Of a stretch of 64,000 bases of DNA, positions 24,741-32,418 are shown piece after piece. The DNA is from Methylobacterium mesophilicum SR1.6/6 (lineage in GTDB: Bacteria > Pseudomonadota > Alphaproteobacteria > Rhizobiales > Beijerinckiaceae). How positions within the stretch are numbered: the stretch's first letter is position 1; the number at the start of each line of letters is the position of its first letter. Made by a program: the position numbers and the translations under genes. Under the pieces are notes generated by a model. That model searched no databases. It saw nothing but the letters and a program-made list of their open reading frames with translations, and was not told the origin of the DNA. The stretch lies in contig NZ_CP043538.1 in the NCBI RefSeq assembly GCF_000364445.2, forward strand, positions 1,743,612 to 1,807,611. The letters run 5' to 3'.

Positions 24741-25502
24741 TCAGTTCGCGGTGTAGCCGCCGTCCACCGGCAGGGCGACGCCGAGGACGAAGCTCGCCGC
24801 ATCGCTGCAGAGCCAGAGCACGGCCGCGCCGACCTCCTCGGGACGGCCGAGGCGCCCGATGACCTGCTTCTGCATGATCACCTCCATGGCCTCGGGCTGC
24901 TCGGCGAGCATCCTGGCCACCATCGGCGTGTCGATGGTGGCCGGGCAGACCGCGTTGAGCCGGATGCCACGCGCGGCGTTCTCCAGGGCCGCGCTCTGGG
25001 TCAGGCCGATCACGCCGTACTTCGTGCCGTGGTAGGCGGCGAGGCCCGGGTTGCCGATGAGGCCGCCGATGGACGAACAGTTCACGATGGCGCCGCTGCC
25101 CTGCCGCCGCATCTGGCGTAGCTCCGCCTGCATGCAGTTCCAGACGCCGCGCAGGTTGACCGACATCACCCGCTCGTAGTCCTCGTCCGGCACGTCGACG
25201 ACGTCGTTCGGCGGGATCTGGATGCCGGCGTTGTTGAAGGCCGCGTCCAGGCGCCCGAAGGTGTCGACGGTACGCCGGACCATGGCCTCGACCTCGGCCT
25301 TGTCGGACACGTCGCATCGGACGCCGAGCACCGTATGGCCGGCGGCCTCAAGCCCGGCGACGGCCTCGCCGAGGGCCTCCTCGTTGTGGTCGGACAGGAC
25401 AACCGCCGCGCCGGCCTCGGCGAACAACCTGGCGGTCGCCAAGCCCACGCCCATGGCTGCGCCGGTCACGAGGGCGACCTTGTTCTCGAAGGTGATCTGC
25501 AT
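24741..25502 (-). CDS. Short-chain dehydrogenase/reductase (SDR)
   Basis: 253 aa. It shows the cofactor-binding TGAAMGVG, an acidic LSDHN after the second strand that favours NAD(H), NNAG, the catalytic Ser in VNCSSIGGL and YHGTK with catalytic Tyr and Lys. The C-terminal VLGVALPVDGGYTAN is classical. It follows the MFS gene by 33 bp and leads into the aldo/keto reductase. It may oxidise an alcohol that the neighbouring reductase or lactonase handles, but the substrate is unknown. Confidence 0.92.
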   Translation of the reverse strand: MQITFENKVALVTGAAMGVGLATARLFAEAGAAVVLSDHNEEALGEAVAGLEAAGHTVLGVRCDVSDKAEVEAMVRRTVDTFGRLDAAFNNAGIQIPPNDVVDVPDEDYERVMSVNLRGVWNCMQAELRQMRRQGSGAIVNCSSIGGLIGNPGLAAYHGTKYGVIGLTQSAALENAARGIRLNAVCPATIDTPMVARMLAEQPEAMEVIMQKQVIGRLGRPEEVGAAVLWLCSDAASFVLGVALPVDGGYTAN

Positions 25503-25535
25503 GTCGGTACCCTTTCGTTCAGGGTGGTGATCGGC

Positions 25536-26759
25536 CTAGGCGGCCACGGTCCGGTTGCCCTGGCGCCAGGCCAGGACGGTGACGACGGTCGCCGCGCCGA
25601 AGGCGAGTGCGCCGAACTCGAAGGTGCTCCGGTACCCGCCGCCGTCGTAGGCGACGCCCCCGAGGGTGGCGCCGAGCGCGATGGCCATCTGCACGACGGC
25701 GACGAAGAGCCCGCCGCCGGCCTCGGCGTCGTCGGGCAGCACACGGCTCACCCAGGTCCACCACGCGACGGGGGCGGCCGTGCCGACGAGACCCCAGCAC
25801 GCGAGCAGGACCGTCACCGCGAACGGCGACGCGCCGAACGCCATGGTCGCGATGCCGATGGCCGCCATCGCGACCGGCGTCGCGATGAGGATGCTGTAGA
25901 GGCGCGCCTTGAGAAGCAGGCCGATCAGGTAGGTGCCGAGCAGGCCCGATCCGCCCATGACGAGCAGGATGAGGGACAGGGTGGTGACGCCGACCTGCGT
26001 GACCGTCTCAAGGAACGGACGCAGGTAGGTGAACACGGCGAACTGCCCGAGGAAAAACAGCGAGGAGCCGAGCATCCCGAGGGGGACCGTGCGTCGGCGG
26101 AGGACCCGGAACACCGTGCCGCCCTGGGCCGTCCCGCGCGCGGACGGCATCGCGGGAAGGCTCGCGAACAGCCAGGCCAGCGTCACGGCCGCGAGCGGGA
26201 CGACGCAGAAGAAGGCGCCGCGCCATCCGATGTACTGCCCGAGGAAGCTGCCGAGCGGCGCCGCGACGGTCGTCGCCAGGGCGTTGCCGCCGTTCAGCAG
26301 GCCGAGCGCCTGCGGAACCTGTGCCTCGGGCACCAGGCGCATGGCGGTGGCCGCCGACATCGACCAGAAGCCGCCGATGACGACGCCGACCAATGCGCGC
26401 CCGGCCATGAACACCAGCGCGTTGGGAGCGAGCGCCACCATCAGGCCCGACACCATCATCAGCACGGTCAAGGACAGCAGGACGACGCGCCGGTCGATGC
26501 CGCGCGTGGCGGTCGAGACCGAGAGGCTCGTGATCACCGCGAACAGGCCCGAGACGGCGATGGCCTGTCCGGCGTTGCCCTCGGACATGTGCAGGTCGCC
26601 GGCGATGGGCGTCAGCAGGCTGACCGGCATGAACTCGGAGGCGACCAGGGTCGCGCTGCACAGGGCCATCGCGAACACCGCCGCCCAGCCGCGGGTCGCA
26701 GGCGCGCCCGTTTTGTCCATGAACGCGTTCTCGGTCGCGCAGGCTTGGTTCGCGTTCAT
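25536..26759 (-). CDS. MFS transporter (drug/metabolite efflux type)
   Basis: 407 aa from ATG 26759. Twelve hydrophobic segments are evident. Landmarks are EFMPVSLLTPIAGDLHMSEG near the first helix, SVSTATRGIDRRVVLLSLT in the loop between helices 2 and 3, and LVGVVIGGFWSMSAATAMRL in helix 4. This pattern matches DHA1-type efflux proteins related to PurR-regulon/AraJ-like pumps. It is first in the minus-strand operon with SDR, AKR and lactonase. Its upstream region contains copy C of the 48-bp motif, so it may answer to one of the LysR regulators nearby. Confidence 0.88.
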   Translation of the reverse strand: MNANQACATENAFMDKTGAPATRGWAAVFAMALCSATLVASEFMPVSLLTPIAGDLHMSEGNAGQAIAVSGLFAVITSLSVSTATRGIDRRVVLLSLTVLMMVSGLMVALAPNALVFMAGRALVGVVIGGFWSMSAATAMRLVPEAQVPQALGLLNGGNALATTVAAPLGSFLGQYIGWRGAFFCVVPLAAVTLAWLFASLPAMPSARGTAQGGTVFRVLRRRTVPLGMLGSSLFFLGQFAVFTYLRPFLETVTQVGVTTLSLILLVMGGSGLLGTYLIGLLLKARLYSILIATPVAMAAIGIATMAFGASPFAVTVLLACWGLVGTAAPVAWWTWVSRVLPDDAEAGGGLFVAVVQMAIALGATLGGVAYDGGGYRSTFEFGALAFGAATVVTVLAWRQGNRTVAA

Positions 26760-26917
26760 GGGCAAAGGCGCCCCTTTCCTGGTCGTCGTGGCTGGTGGCG
26801 ACCGTTTCCGGTCGTGGAGCGGGCCTGGGGCCTCGCCGGTCCCCTGTCGGCCGGCGGGGCGGCACTGCGCCGCCGCCGCCGCGTTCGTGAGGGAAGCTAC
26901 CGGCCGGGGCCGGTCCG

Positions 26918-26965
26918 GATTAGGCGCTCAATTCGACATGGGCCTATGAAGCCCGCTTATGGATG
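26918..26965 (+). promoter_or_regulatory. 48-bp shared LysR-region motif, copy C (no LysR gene attached)
   Basis: Aligns ungapped with copies A (33 of 48) and B (35 of 48): GATTAG at the left, CATGGGCCTATG in the core and TTATGGATG at the right. No LysR gene follows; instead the right half overlaps the last 22 bp of the second MFS gene. It lies about 160 bp upstream of the divergent MFS gene at 26759, so it can act as that operon's control site. Confidence 0.6.
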
Positions 26966-28113
26966 CGGCCTCGCGGGGCCTGGAGCAGCCGGAGTGCGAC
27001 CGCCGCGGCGCAGGCCACCGGGACGGCGCTCGCGAGAAACACCGCACCGAATCCGGCATGTCCCGCGACGAGGCCGAGAGCCGGCCCCGAGACGCCCAGA
27101 GCGAGGTCGAGGCAGGCGGTGTAGGCGCCCATGGCCGTGCCCCGGCTCTCCGATGGGGCACGGCGGACGGCCTCGACCCCGAAGCCGGGGAAGACGAGCG
27201 CGTAGCCGAAGCCCGTCAGCGCGGCGCCGGCCGCCGCCAGGGTGACCGTCGGCGCGATGCCCATCAGGACCAGGCCGGCCGCCTCGATCAGCACGCAGAC
27301 CAAGGCCACCCTGGCGCCGCCGAGCCGGTCGGGCAGGTGTCCGAACACCAGCCGGGCGACGATGAGGGCCACCGCGTAGGCCGTGAAGGCCAGCCAGACC
27401 GGCCGCCACCCGTGCGCCGAGAACAGCAGGGCGCCGAAGGTGATCAGGGCCCCGAAGCCGATGCTGCTGAGGGCGGCGGCGAGACCGGGAAGCCAGATCC
27501 CGTCGACGACCGCCAGGAAGGACGCCGTCCCTCGATGGGTCGGGTCGGCGCCACGCACGGGGGCGATCAACGCCAAGGTGGCCAGCGGCGCCAGGGCCGT
27601 CGCCGCGGCGACCGCGGCGAAGCCGCCTCCCGCATACAGGGCGGTGCCGAGCGGGGCGCCGGCGGCGAACGCCGCGAACATCGCCGTCCCCGCCCAGGCG
27701 ATGACCTTGCCGGCGTTCTGCGTGCCGGCTCGGGCCAAGCCCCAGGCGACGGCGCCCGTGATGACGAAGCTCTCGGCGCCGCCGAGGATCGCGCGGCCCG
27801 CCAGCAGGAGGCCGACCGAAGCCCACGGCGTGCCGACGACGGCGACGGAGCCGAGGTACAGCGCACCCGCCGCCCCGGCCGCGGCGAGCCCTGTGACCAC
27901 GGCACGCTTGGGACCCCTGTCGTCCGACATGCGGCCGGACCAGAGCCGTGCCGCGAGGGCGGCGGCGAACTGGAAGCCGGTGACCAACCCGACCATGGCC
28001 GGCCCGTAGCCGAGCCCGTCGTGGACGTGCAGCGGCAGGACCGGCAAGGCGATGCCGATCACCAGGAACGCGACGAACACGACGGCGAGCAGCGGCATCA
28101 GGGCCGTCGCCAC
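26944..28113 (-). CDS. MFS transporter (arabinose-efflux-permease-like)
   Basis: About 389 aa from a GTG at 28113; the true start is uncertain because the frame stays open to the preceding cupin stop and no good ATG exists. Twelve hydrophobic segments are visible. The motif-A loop is SGRMSDDRGPKRAVVTGL after helix 2, and GHLPDRLGGARVALV repeats it in the second half, so both domains are complete. It follows the cupin gene by about 47 bp and both diverge from the LysR gene at 28714. Probably exports a toxic small molecule. Confidence 0.82.
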   Translation of the reverse strand: MATALMPLLAVVFVAFLVIGIALPVLPLHVHDGLGYGPAMVGLVTGFQFAAALAARLWSGRMSDDRGPKRAVVTGLAAAGAAGALYLGSVAVVGTPWASVGLLLAGRAILGGAESFVITGAVAWGLARAGTQNAGKVIAWAGTAMFAAFAAGAPLGTALYAGGGFAAVAAATALAPLATLALIAPVRGADPTHRGTASFLAVVDGIWLPGLAAALSSIGFGALITFGALLFSAHGWRPVWLAFTAYAVALIVARLVFGHLPDRLGGARVALVCVLIEAAGLVLMGIAPTVTLAAAGAALTGFGYALVFPGFGVEAVRRAPSESRGTAMGAYTACLDLALGVSGPALGLVAGHAGFGAVFLASAVPVACAAAVALRLLQAPRGRIHKRAS

Positions 28114-28160
28114 GGTGGTGCCGCTCGCCGGGATCGCGGGTGCGCGGGCGGCGGACGAGG

Positions 28161-28583
28161 TCAGGGCCGCCCGTCCTCCCGCGAGGCCGGCGACGCGTAC
28201 TGCTCGTCGGTCACCTTCTCCAGCCAGTCCACCGGACTGCCGTTCAAGGCTTCCTGGATGGCGATGTGGCTCATCGCGGTGGTCGGGCCGGCGCCGTGCC
28301 AGTGCCGCTCCCCCGGGGGAAACCAGACGACGTCCCCGGGACGGATCTCCTCGACCGGGCCGCCCTCGCGCTGCACCCGGCCGCAGCCCGCGGTGACGAT
28401 CAGGGTCTGTCCGAGGGGATGCGTGTGCCAGGCCGTGCGGGCGCCCGGCTCGAAGGTCACGAGGGCGCCGCCCGTGCGGGCCGGCTCGGCGGCGCTGAAC
28501 AGCGGGTCGATGCGGACGGTGCCCGTGAACCATGCCTCCGGTCCCTTGCCCGAGGGCTGCGACCCTGCGCGCTTGATGTCCAT
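28161..28583 (-). CDS. Single-domain cupin
   Basis: 140 aa. The first cupin motif is [19 protein letters not shown], with HxH but Gln in place of the usual Glu; the second is [17 protein letters not shown] with the third His. This variant occurs in small Mn/Fe cupins related to TM1459 and bacterial hydroxynitrile lyases. It starts the unit with the MFS gene and is divergent from LysR 28714. Likely a metal-dependent enzyme on a small carbonyl or phenolic compound; the reaction is not determinable here. Confidence 0.85.
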   Translation of the reverse strand: MDIKRAGSQPSGKGPEAWFTGTVRIDPLFSAAEPARTGGALVTFEPGARTAWHTHPLGQTLIVTAGCGRVQREGGPVEEIRPGDVVWFPPGERHWHGAGPTTAMSHIAIQEALNGSPVDWLEKVTDEQYASPASREDGRP

Positions 28584-28668
28584 GGCGACGCTCCTTCACG
28601 GCACCGCCGAGCGGGATGCGTCGGCGGTGGAATGCTCGCGACGGTAGCTAGCCGGTCGGGCGCCCCCG

Positions 28669-28716
28669 GATTAGATGCTGGGTTCCACTTGGGCCTATGA
28701 GCGAGGCTTATGAATG
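28669..28716 (+). promoter_or_regulatory. 48-bp shared LysR-region motif, copy B
   Basis: Starts GATTAG, core CTTGGGCCTATG, right end TTATGAATG including the LysR start codon at 28714. 35 of 48 bases match copy A and 35 match copy C without gaps. It lies in the divergent space between the cupin-MFS unit and the LysR gene. Confidence 0.7.
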
Positions 28717-29607
28717 CTGCGCGAGAGCCTGAACGACCTCAGCGCCTTCGTGGCCGTCGCGCGCGAGCGGAGCTTCACGCGGGCCGCGGCGCAGCTCGGC
28801 GTCTCGCAGCCGGCTCTGAGCCAGACCGTGCGCGGGCTTGAGGCGCGCCTGGGCGTTCGCCTCCTCGCCCGCACGACCCGGAGCGTCTCGCCGACCGAGG
28901 CCGGAGAGCGGCTCCTCAGGGCCGTCGGTCCGCGGTTCGAGGAGATCGAGGCGGGGCTCGCCAGCCTGGCGGAGATGCGGGGCAAGCCGGCCGGCAACCT
29001 CCGGATCACCGCCGACGAGCACGCGGCACCCACGTTGCTCTGGCCGGCCCTGCGGCGCGTCCTCCCGGACCACCCGGACATCAAGGTCGAGGTCGTCGTC
29101 AGCAGCGTCCTGACCGACATCGTCGCCGAGCGCTTCGACGCCGGGGTCCGCTGGGGCGGCATCGTGGCCAAGGACATGACCGCGGTCCGGATCGGGCCGG
29201 ACATGCGCATGGCCGCCGTCGCGGCCCCCTCGTACTTCGCGGGGCGGGCCAGGCCGCGGCGCCCGGAGGACCTCACCGCCCACGCCTGCATCAACCTGCG
29301 CCTGCCGACCCACGGCGGCCTCTACGCCTGGGAGTTCGAGAAGGACGGGCGCGAACTGAAGGTGTGGGTCGGGGGACAGTTGGTGTTCAACACCGAGGCG
29401 CTGCTCCTCCGGGCCGCGCTGGACGGCTTCGGCATCGCCTACCTGTTCGAGGACGGGGTGCGGACGCACCTTGAGGCCGGCACCCTGGTCCGGGTGCTGG
29501 AGGATTGGTGCGACCCGTTCCCCGGCTACCACCTCTACTTCCCGAGCCGCCGCGAGCCGGAGCCGGCGCTGGCCGTCCTGGTCGAGGCGCTGCGTTACCG
29601 GGGATGA
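28714..29607 (+). CDS. LysR-family transcriptional regulator
   Basis: 297 aa. The DNA-binding domain is LSAFVAVARERSFTRAAAQL, then SQPALSQTVRGLEARLGVRL. The effector domain ends FPGYHLYFPSRREPEPAL, nearly the same ending as the paralogue at 19376; the two proteins are similar throughout. The cupin-MFS unit is transcribed away from it across copy B of the 48-bp motif. Because copy C controls the other MFS operon, this protein or its paralogue may act on several promoters here. Confidence 0.93.
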   Translation: MLRESLNDLSAFVAVARERSFTRAAAQLGVSQPALSQTVRGLEARLGVRLLARTTRSVSPTEAGERLLRAVGPRFEEIEAGLASLAEMRGKPAGNLRITADEHAAPTLLWPALRRVLPDHPDIKVEVVVSSVLTDIVAERFDAGVRWGGIVAKDMTAVRIGPDMRMAAVAAPSYFAGRARPRRPEDLTAHACINLRLPTHGGLYAWEFEKDGRELKVWVGGQLVFNTEALLLRAALDGFGIAYLFEDGVRTHLEAGTLVRVLEDWCDPFPGYHLYFPSRREPEPALAVLVEALRYRG

Positions 29608-29738
29608 CCGAGGCGACCGCCCGCATCCATGCGGTAGGTGGAACTCCGTCGAAAGGTCGGATCGCGTGTCGCTCGGCCTGTGCGCCCTGGGCCGCGAGGG
29701 TGGGAAGGCGGACCGTCCCCGGGCGGCGCGAACAGATC

Positions 29739-29760
29739 GTTTCCAGAGCAAGAAGCGGAG
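29739..29760 (+). promoter_or_regulatory. Ada-box-like element 1 (upstream of flavin reductase-like gene 1)
   Basis: GTT, six bases, GCAAG (29748-29752), three bases, CGGAG. The E. coli Ada box is AAT-N6-GCAA. GCAA begins 70 bp before the GTG at 29818. The same GCAAG-N3-CGGAG arrangement occurs at three other sites in the window, all 64-70 bp from a start codon. Confidence 0.6.
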
Positions 29761-29817
29761 TTCCCCGTCGCCCGCAGGCTCGCATAAGCGGCTCGTTGCC
29801 AAGCCACGGAGACACTC

Positions 29818-30510
29818 GTGACCGATCCCCACGTCACCATCGAGCCGTCGATCCTCTACCTCGGGACCCCGGTGGTCCTGATCAGCACGCAGAACGAGGA
29901 CGGGACCGCCAACCTCGCGCCGATGTCGTCCGCATGGTGGCTCGGCTGGCGCTGCATGCTCGGCCTCCAGACCGCGTCCCAGACGCCGCAGAACATGATC
30001 CGCACGGGACAGTGCGTGCTCAACCTGGCCTCGCCCAAGCAGGCCGATGCCGTGAACAGGCTGGCCCGCCTGACCGGCACCAAGGAGATCCCCGTGCTGA
30101 AGCGGAAGCTGGGCTACGCCTACGAGCCCCGCAAGTTCGAGGTGGCCGGCCTGACGCCCCTCCCGTCGCATACGGTCGCCGCGCCGCGGGTCCTGGAATG
30201 CCCGATCCAGTTGGAGGCCGTCGTCGCGGCCCGGCACGGGATCATGGACGACGACCCCCAGGTCGCCGGCCTGATCTCGGCCTTCGAGGTGCGCATCACC
30301 CGCGTGCACGTGCATCCCGACCTGCTCATGGAAGGGCACGAGAACCGGATCGATCCTGCCAAATGGCAGCCGCTGATCATGAACTTCCAGAAGCTCTACG
30401 GCGTCTCCCCCGCCGAGATCGTCCCGTCCCGCCTCGCCGAGATCGACGAGTTGGCCTATCGCATGCCCGACGTCGACCGGGCGCGCGGCGAGGCCGACCT
30501 GGCTGCCTGA
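29818..30510 (+). CDS. Flavin reductase-like domain protein (DIM6/NTAB type), copy 1
   Basis: 230 aa from a GTG at 29818. The split-barrel flavin-binding fold is recognisable from LGTPVVLISTQNEDGTANLA, then SAWWLGWRCMLGLQTASQTP and ECVLNLAS-like GQCVLNLASPKQADAVNRLA. A C-terminal helical tail of about 45 residues follows the barrel and is missing from the second copy. Such proteins bind FMN and either reduce it for a partner monooxygenase or act on small substrates. The Ada-box-like site upstream and the adjacent ada gene suggest a role in the alkylation response. Confidence 0.82.
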   Translation: MTDPHVTIEPSILYLGTPVVLISTQNEDGTANLAPMSSAWWLGWRCMLGLQTASQTPQNMIRTGQCVLNLASPKQADAVNRLARLTGTKEIPVLKRKLGYAYEPRKFEVAGLTPLPSHTVAAPRVLECPIQLEAVVAARHGIMDDDPQVAGLISAFEVRITRVHVHPDLLMEGHENRIDPAKWQPLIMNFQKLYGVSPAEIVPSRLAEIDELAYRMPDVDRARGEADLAA

Positions 30511-30563
30511 GATCGGCCGCCGGCATCCTCGCCGATGCGGCGAGGCCGGCATCGTCCGCCGCG

Positions 30564-30585
30564 GATTCGGGAGCAAGGAACGGAG
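30564..30585 (+). promoter_or_regulatory. Ada-box-like element 2 (upstream of flavin reductase-like gene 2)
   Basis: GAT, six bases, GCAAG (30573-30577), three bases, CGGAG. GCAA begins 64 bp before ATG 30637. A separate copy for the second gene shows that it has its own promoter, although only 126 bp separate it from the first. Confidence 0.6.
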
Positions 30586-30636
30586 CGCGTTGCCCTCGGC
30601 GCACGGATATCGAGGGGCTTCGTGAGGAGCCCCTCG

Positions 30637-31200
30637 ATGCATGTCGGCAACCCGCAACCGGTCCTGGATCTCGGGACGCCCGTGGCGCTCCTCTGCACCA
30701 TGGAGGAGGATGGAAGCCTCCACCTCGCGGCGGTGACGTCGGCGTGGTGGATGGGGCCTCGCTGCGTATTGGGCCTGCACGACGTCTCCAGGGCCTCCGC
30801 CAACCTGCGGCGCACGCGCGAGGTCGTCGTCAACATGCCGGCCGCCGGCCAGGCCGAGACGGTCGCCCGCCTCATCCGTGTGGCCGGAAGGGCGGCGGTC
30901 CCGGACGGAGGTCCGGAACGAGGCTACCGGTGCGCCAGGGACAGGATCGGCATCCTGGGCCTGACCCCGGTCCCGTCCGAGACGGTACGGCCGCCGCGCG
31001 TGTCCGAGTGTCCGATCCAGTTGGAAGCCGTCCTGGACGACGTCCACGCCCCCGCTCCGGGCAGCCCCCTTCCGGGGGACGTGGCGATCTTCGAAGTCCG
31101 GGTCACCCGCCTTCACCTGGACGCGTCGGTCCTCGCGGACGGCCGGCCGGACCGGATCGACCCCGACAGATGGCGCCCGCTGATCATGGGCTCGCCGTAA
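30637..31200 (+). CDS. Flavin reductase-like domain protein, copy 2 (shorter)
   Basis: 187 aa from ATG 30637, which has GAGGAG about seven bases upstream; longer in-frame starts run through the Ada-box region. Domain pattern as in copy 1: LGTPVALLCTMEEDGSLHLA, SAWWMGPRCVLGLHDVSRAS and VVVNMPAAGQAETVARL, ending RPDRIDPDRWRPLIMGSP, where copy 1 continues for about 45 residues. The two copies arose by duplication and have diverged. Both the regulatory site and the fold are preserved, which implies that both are used. Confidence 0.8.
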   Translation: MHVGNPQPVLDLGTPVALLCTMEEDGSLHLAAVTSAWWMGPRCVLGLHDVSRASANLRRTREVVVNMPAAGQAETVARLIRVAGRAAVPDGGPERGYRCARDRIGILGLTPVPSETVRPPRVSECPIQLEAVLDDVHAPAPGSPLPGDVAIFEVRVTRLHLDASVLADGRPDRIDPDRWRPLIMGSP

Positions 31201-31257
31201 TGCCGGGTCGTCCCGGCCCATCGCCGTACCATGGGGGGACGCGGTGCGGTCGAGTTG

Positions 31258-31279
31258 AATTCGAGGGCAAGAGCCGGAG
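31258..31279 (+). promoter_or_regulatory. Ada-box-like element 3 (upstream of ada), best match
   Basis: AAT (31258-31260), six bases TCGAGG, GCAA (31267-31270): an exact AAT-N6-GCAA Ada box, followed by G-N3-CGGAG as in the other three sites. GCAA begins 68 bp before the ada start. Autoregulation by methylated Ada is established for E. coli and is the natural reading here. Confidence 0.7.
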
Positions 31280-31334
31280 CGCCGCACGTCGCGGACCGCG
31301 GTACCTCCGTTCCGTGTTTCAGGGAACTTGAGTC

Positions 31335-32408
31335 ATGAACGTCAGGGACAAGCACGCCGAGACCATTCTCGCCGACCCGCGCTGGGCGCGTATCGTGGCC
31401 CGCGACAGGACGGCCGACGGCCGGTTCTGGTACGCGGTCAGCACGACCGGCGTCTATTGCCGGCCGTCCTGCCCGTCACGGGGCTGCAACCCCGGGAACG
31501 TCACCATCCACGACACGCTTGAGGACGCACGTCGAACGGGGTTCCGGCCGTGCAAGCGGTGCAAGCCCGACGGACCGGGGCCCGAGGCAGTGAACGCCGA
31601 GCTCGTCACCAAGGCATGCCGGCTGATCGAGGACGGCGAGACGGCGCCGTCGCTGACCGAGCTCGCCGCGAAGCTCGGGCTCAGTCCGGGGTACTTCCAC
31701 CGCATGTTCAAGGCGCAGACCGGACTGACGCCGAAGGGCTACGCGGCGGCCCATCGGGCCAAGCGCGTGCGCGAGGCGCTTGCCGGCGGCGGTAAGGTCA
31801 CCGAAGCCATCTACGACGCCGGCTTCAATTCGAGCGGCCGCTTCTACGAGGCGTCGAACGCCATGCTCGGCATGACGCCCTCGACATTCCGCAAGGGCGG
31901 GGCGCAGGAGGAGATCCGCTTCGCCATCGGGGAATCCACGCTCGGCCCAATCCTGGTCGCCTCCAGCGCCAAAGGGGTCGCCGCCATCCTCATCGGCGAC
32001 GACCCCGACGCGCTGGCGCGCGATCTCCAGGACCGCTTCCCGAAGGCGAGGCTCATCGGCGCCGACGCCGAGTACGAGGCGGTCGTGGCGGAGGTGGTCG
32101 GCTTCGTGGAGGCGCCGCAGGTCGGCCTCGACCTGCCGCTCGACGTGCGCGGCACCGCCTTCCAGCAGCGGGTCTGGCAGGCGCTGCGCGATATCCCGTT
32201 CGGCCGGACCGCCTCCTACACGGAGGTCGCCGAGCGTATCGGGCTCCCGAGTGCGACCCGCGCGGTCGCGGGCGCCTGCGCAGCCAACAAGCTGGCGGTC
32301 GCGATCCCCTGCCACCGGGTCGTCCGCAACGACGGCGCCCTGTCGGGCTATGCCTGGGGCGTCGAGCGCAAGCGCGCGATCCTCGACCGCGAGCAGGTGG
32401 CCGCCTGA
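31335..32408 (+). CDS. ada: Bifunctional Ada: DNA methylphosphotriester / O6-alkylguanine methyltransferase and activator
   Basis: 357 aa, full length for Ada. The N-terminal zinc domain has Cys42, Cys46 (VYCRPSC), Cys73 and Cys76 (PCKRC); Cys42 corresponds to the methyl-accepting Cys38 of E. coli. The AraC-type helix-turn-helix segment spans about 85-185 (LGLSPGYFHRMFKAQTGLTP). The C-terminal methyltransferase domain has the active site IPCHRV with Cys326. All three functions look intact. The exact Ada box upstream supports autoactivation. Its stop is 10 bp from the convergent cyclase gene. Confidence 0.96.
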   Translation: MNVRDKHAETILADPRWARIVARDRTADGRFWYAVSTTGVYCRPSCPSRGCNPGNVTIHDTLEDARRTGFRPCKRCKPDGPGPEAVNAELVTKACRLIEDGETAPSLTELAAKLGLSPGYFHRMFKAQTGLTPKGYAAAHRAKRVREALAGGGKVTEAIYDAGFNSSGRFYEASNAMLGMTPSTFRKGGAQEEIRFAIGESTLGPILVASSAKGVAAILIGDDPDALARDLQDRFPKARLIGADAEYEAVVAEVVGFVEAPQVGLDLPLDVRGTAFQQRVWQALRDIPFGRTASYTEVAERIGLPSATRAVAGACAANKLAVAIPCHRVVRNDGALSGYAWGVERKRAILDREQVAA

Positions 32409-32418
32409 ACGCACGTGA

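Noticed and set aside
26959..28647. Long plus-strand open frame over the MFS and cupin genes
   Set aside because: Composition is polar and repetitive in G, R, Q and D, while the minus strand gives clean transmembrane helices and a cupin motif.
28708..31287. Very long open frame on the minus strand opposite LysR and the flavin-reductase genes
   Set aside because: Its translation is biased to Arg, Gly, Asp and His without any fold motif, and it mirrors three real genes on the plus strand. High GC leaves the antisense frames open.
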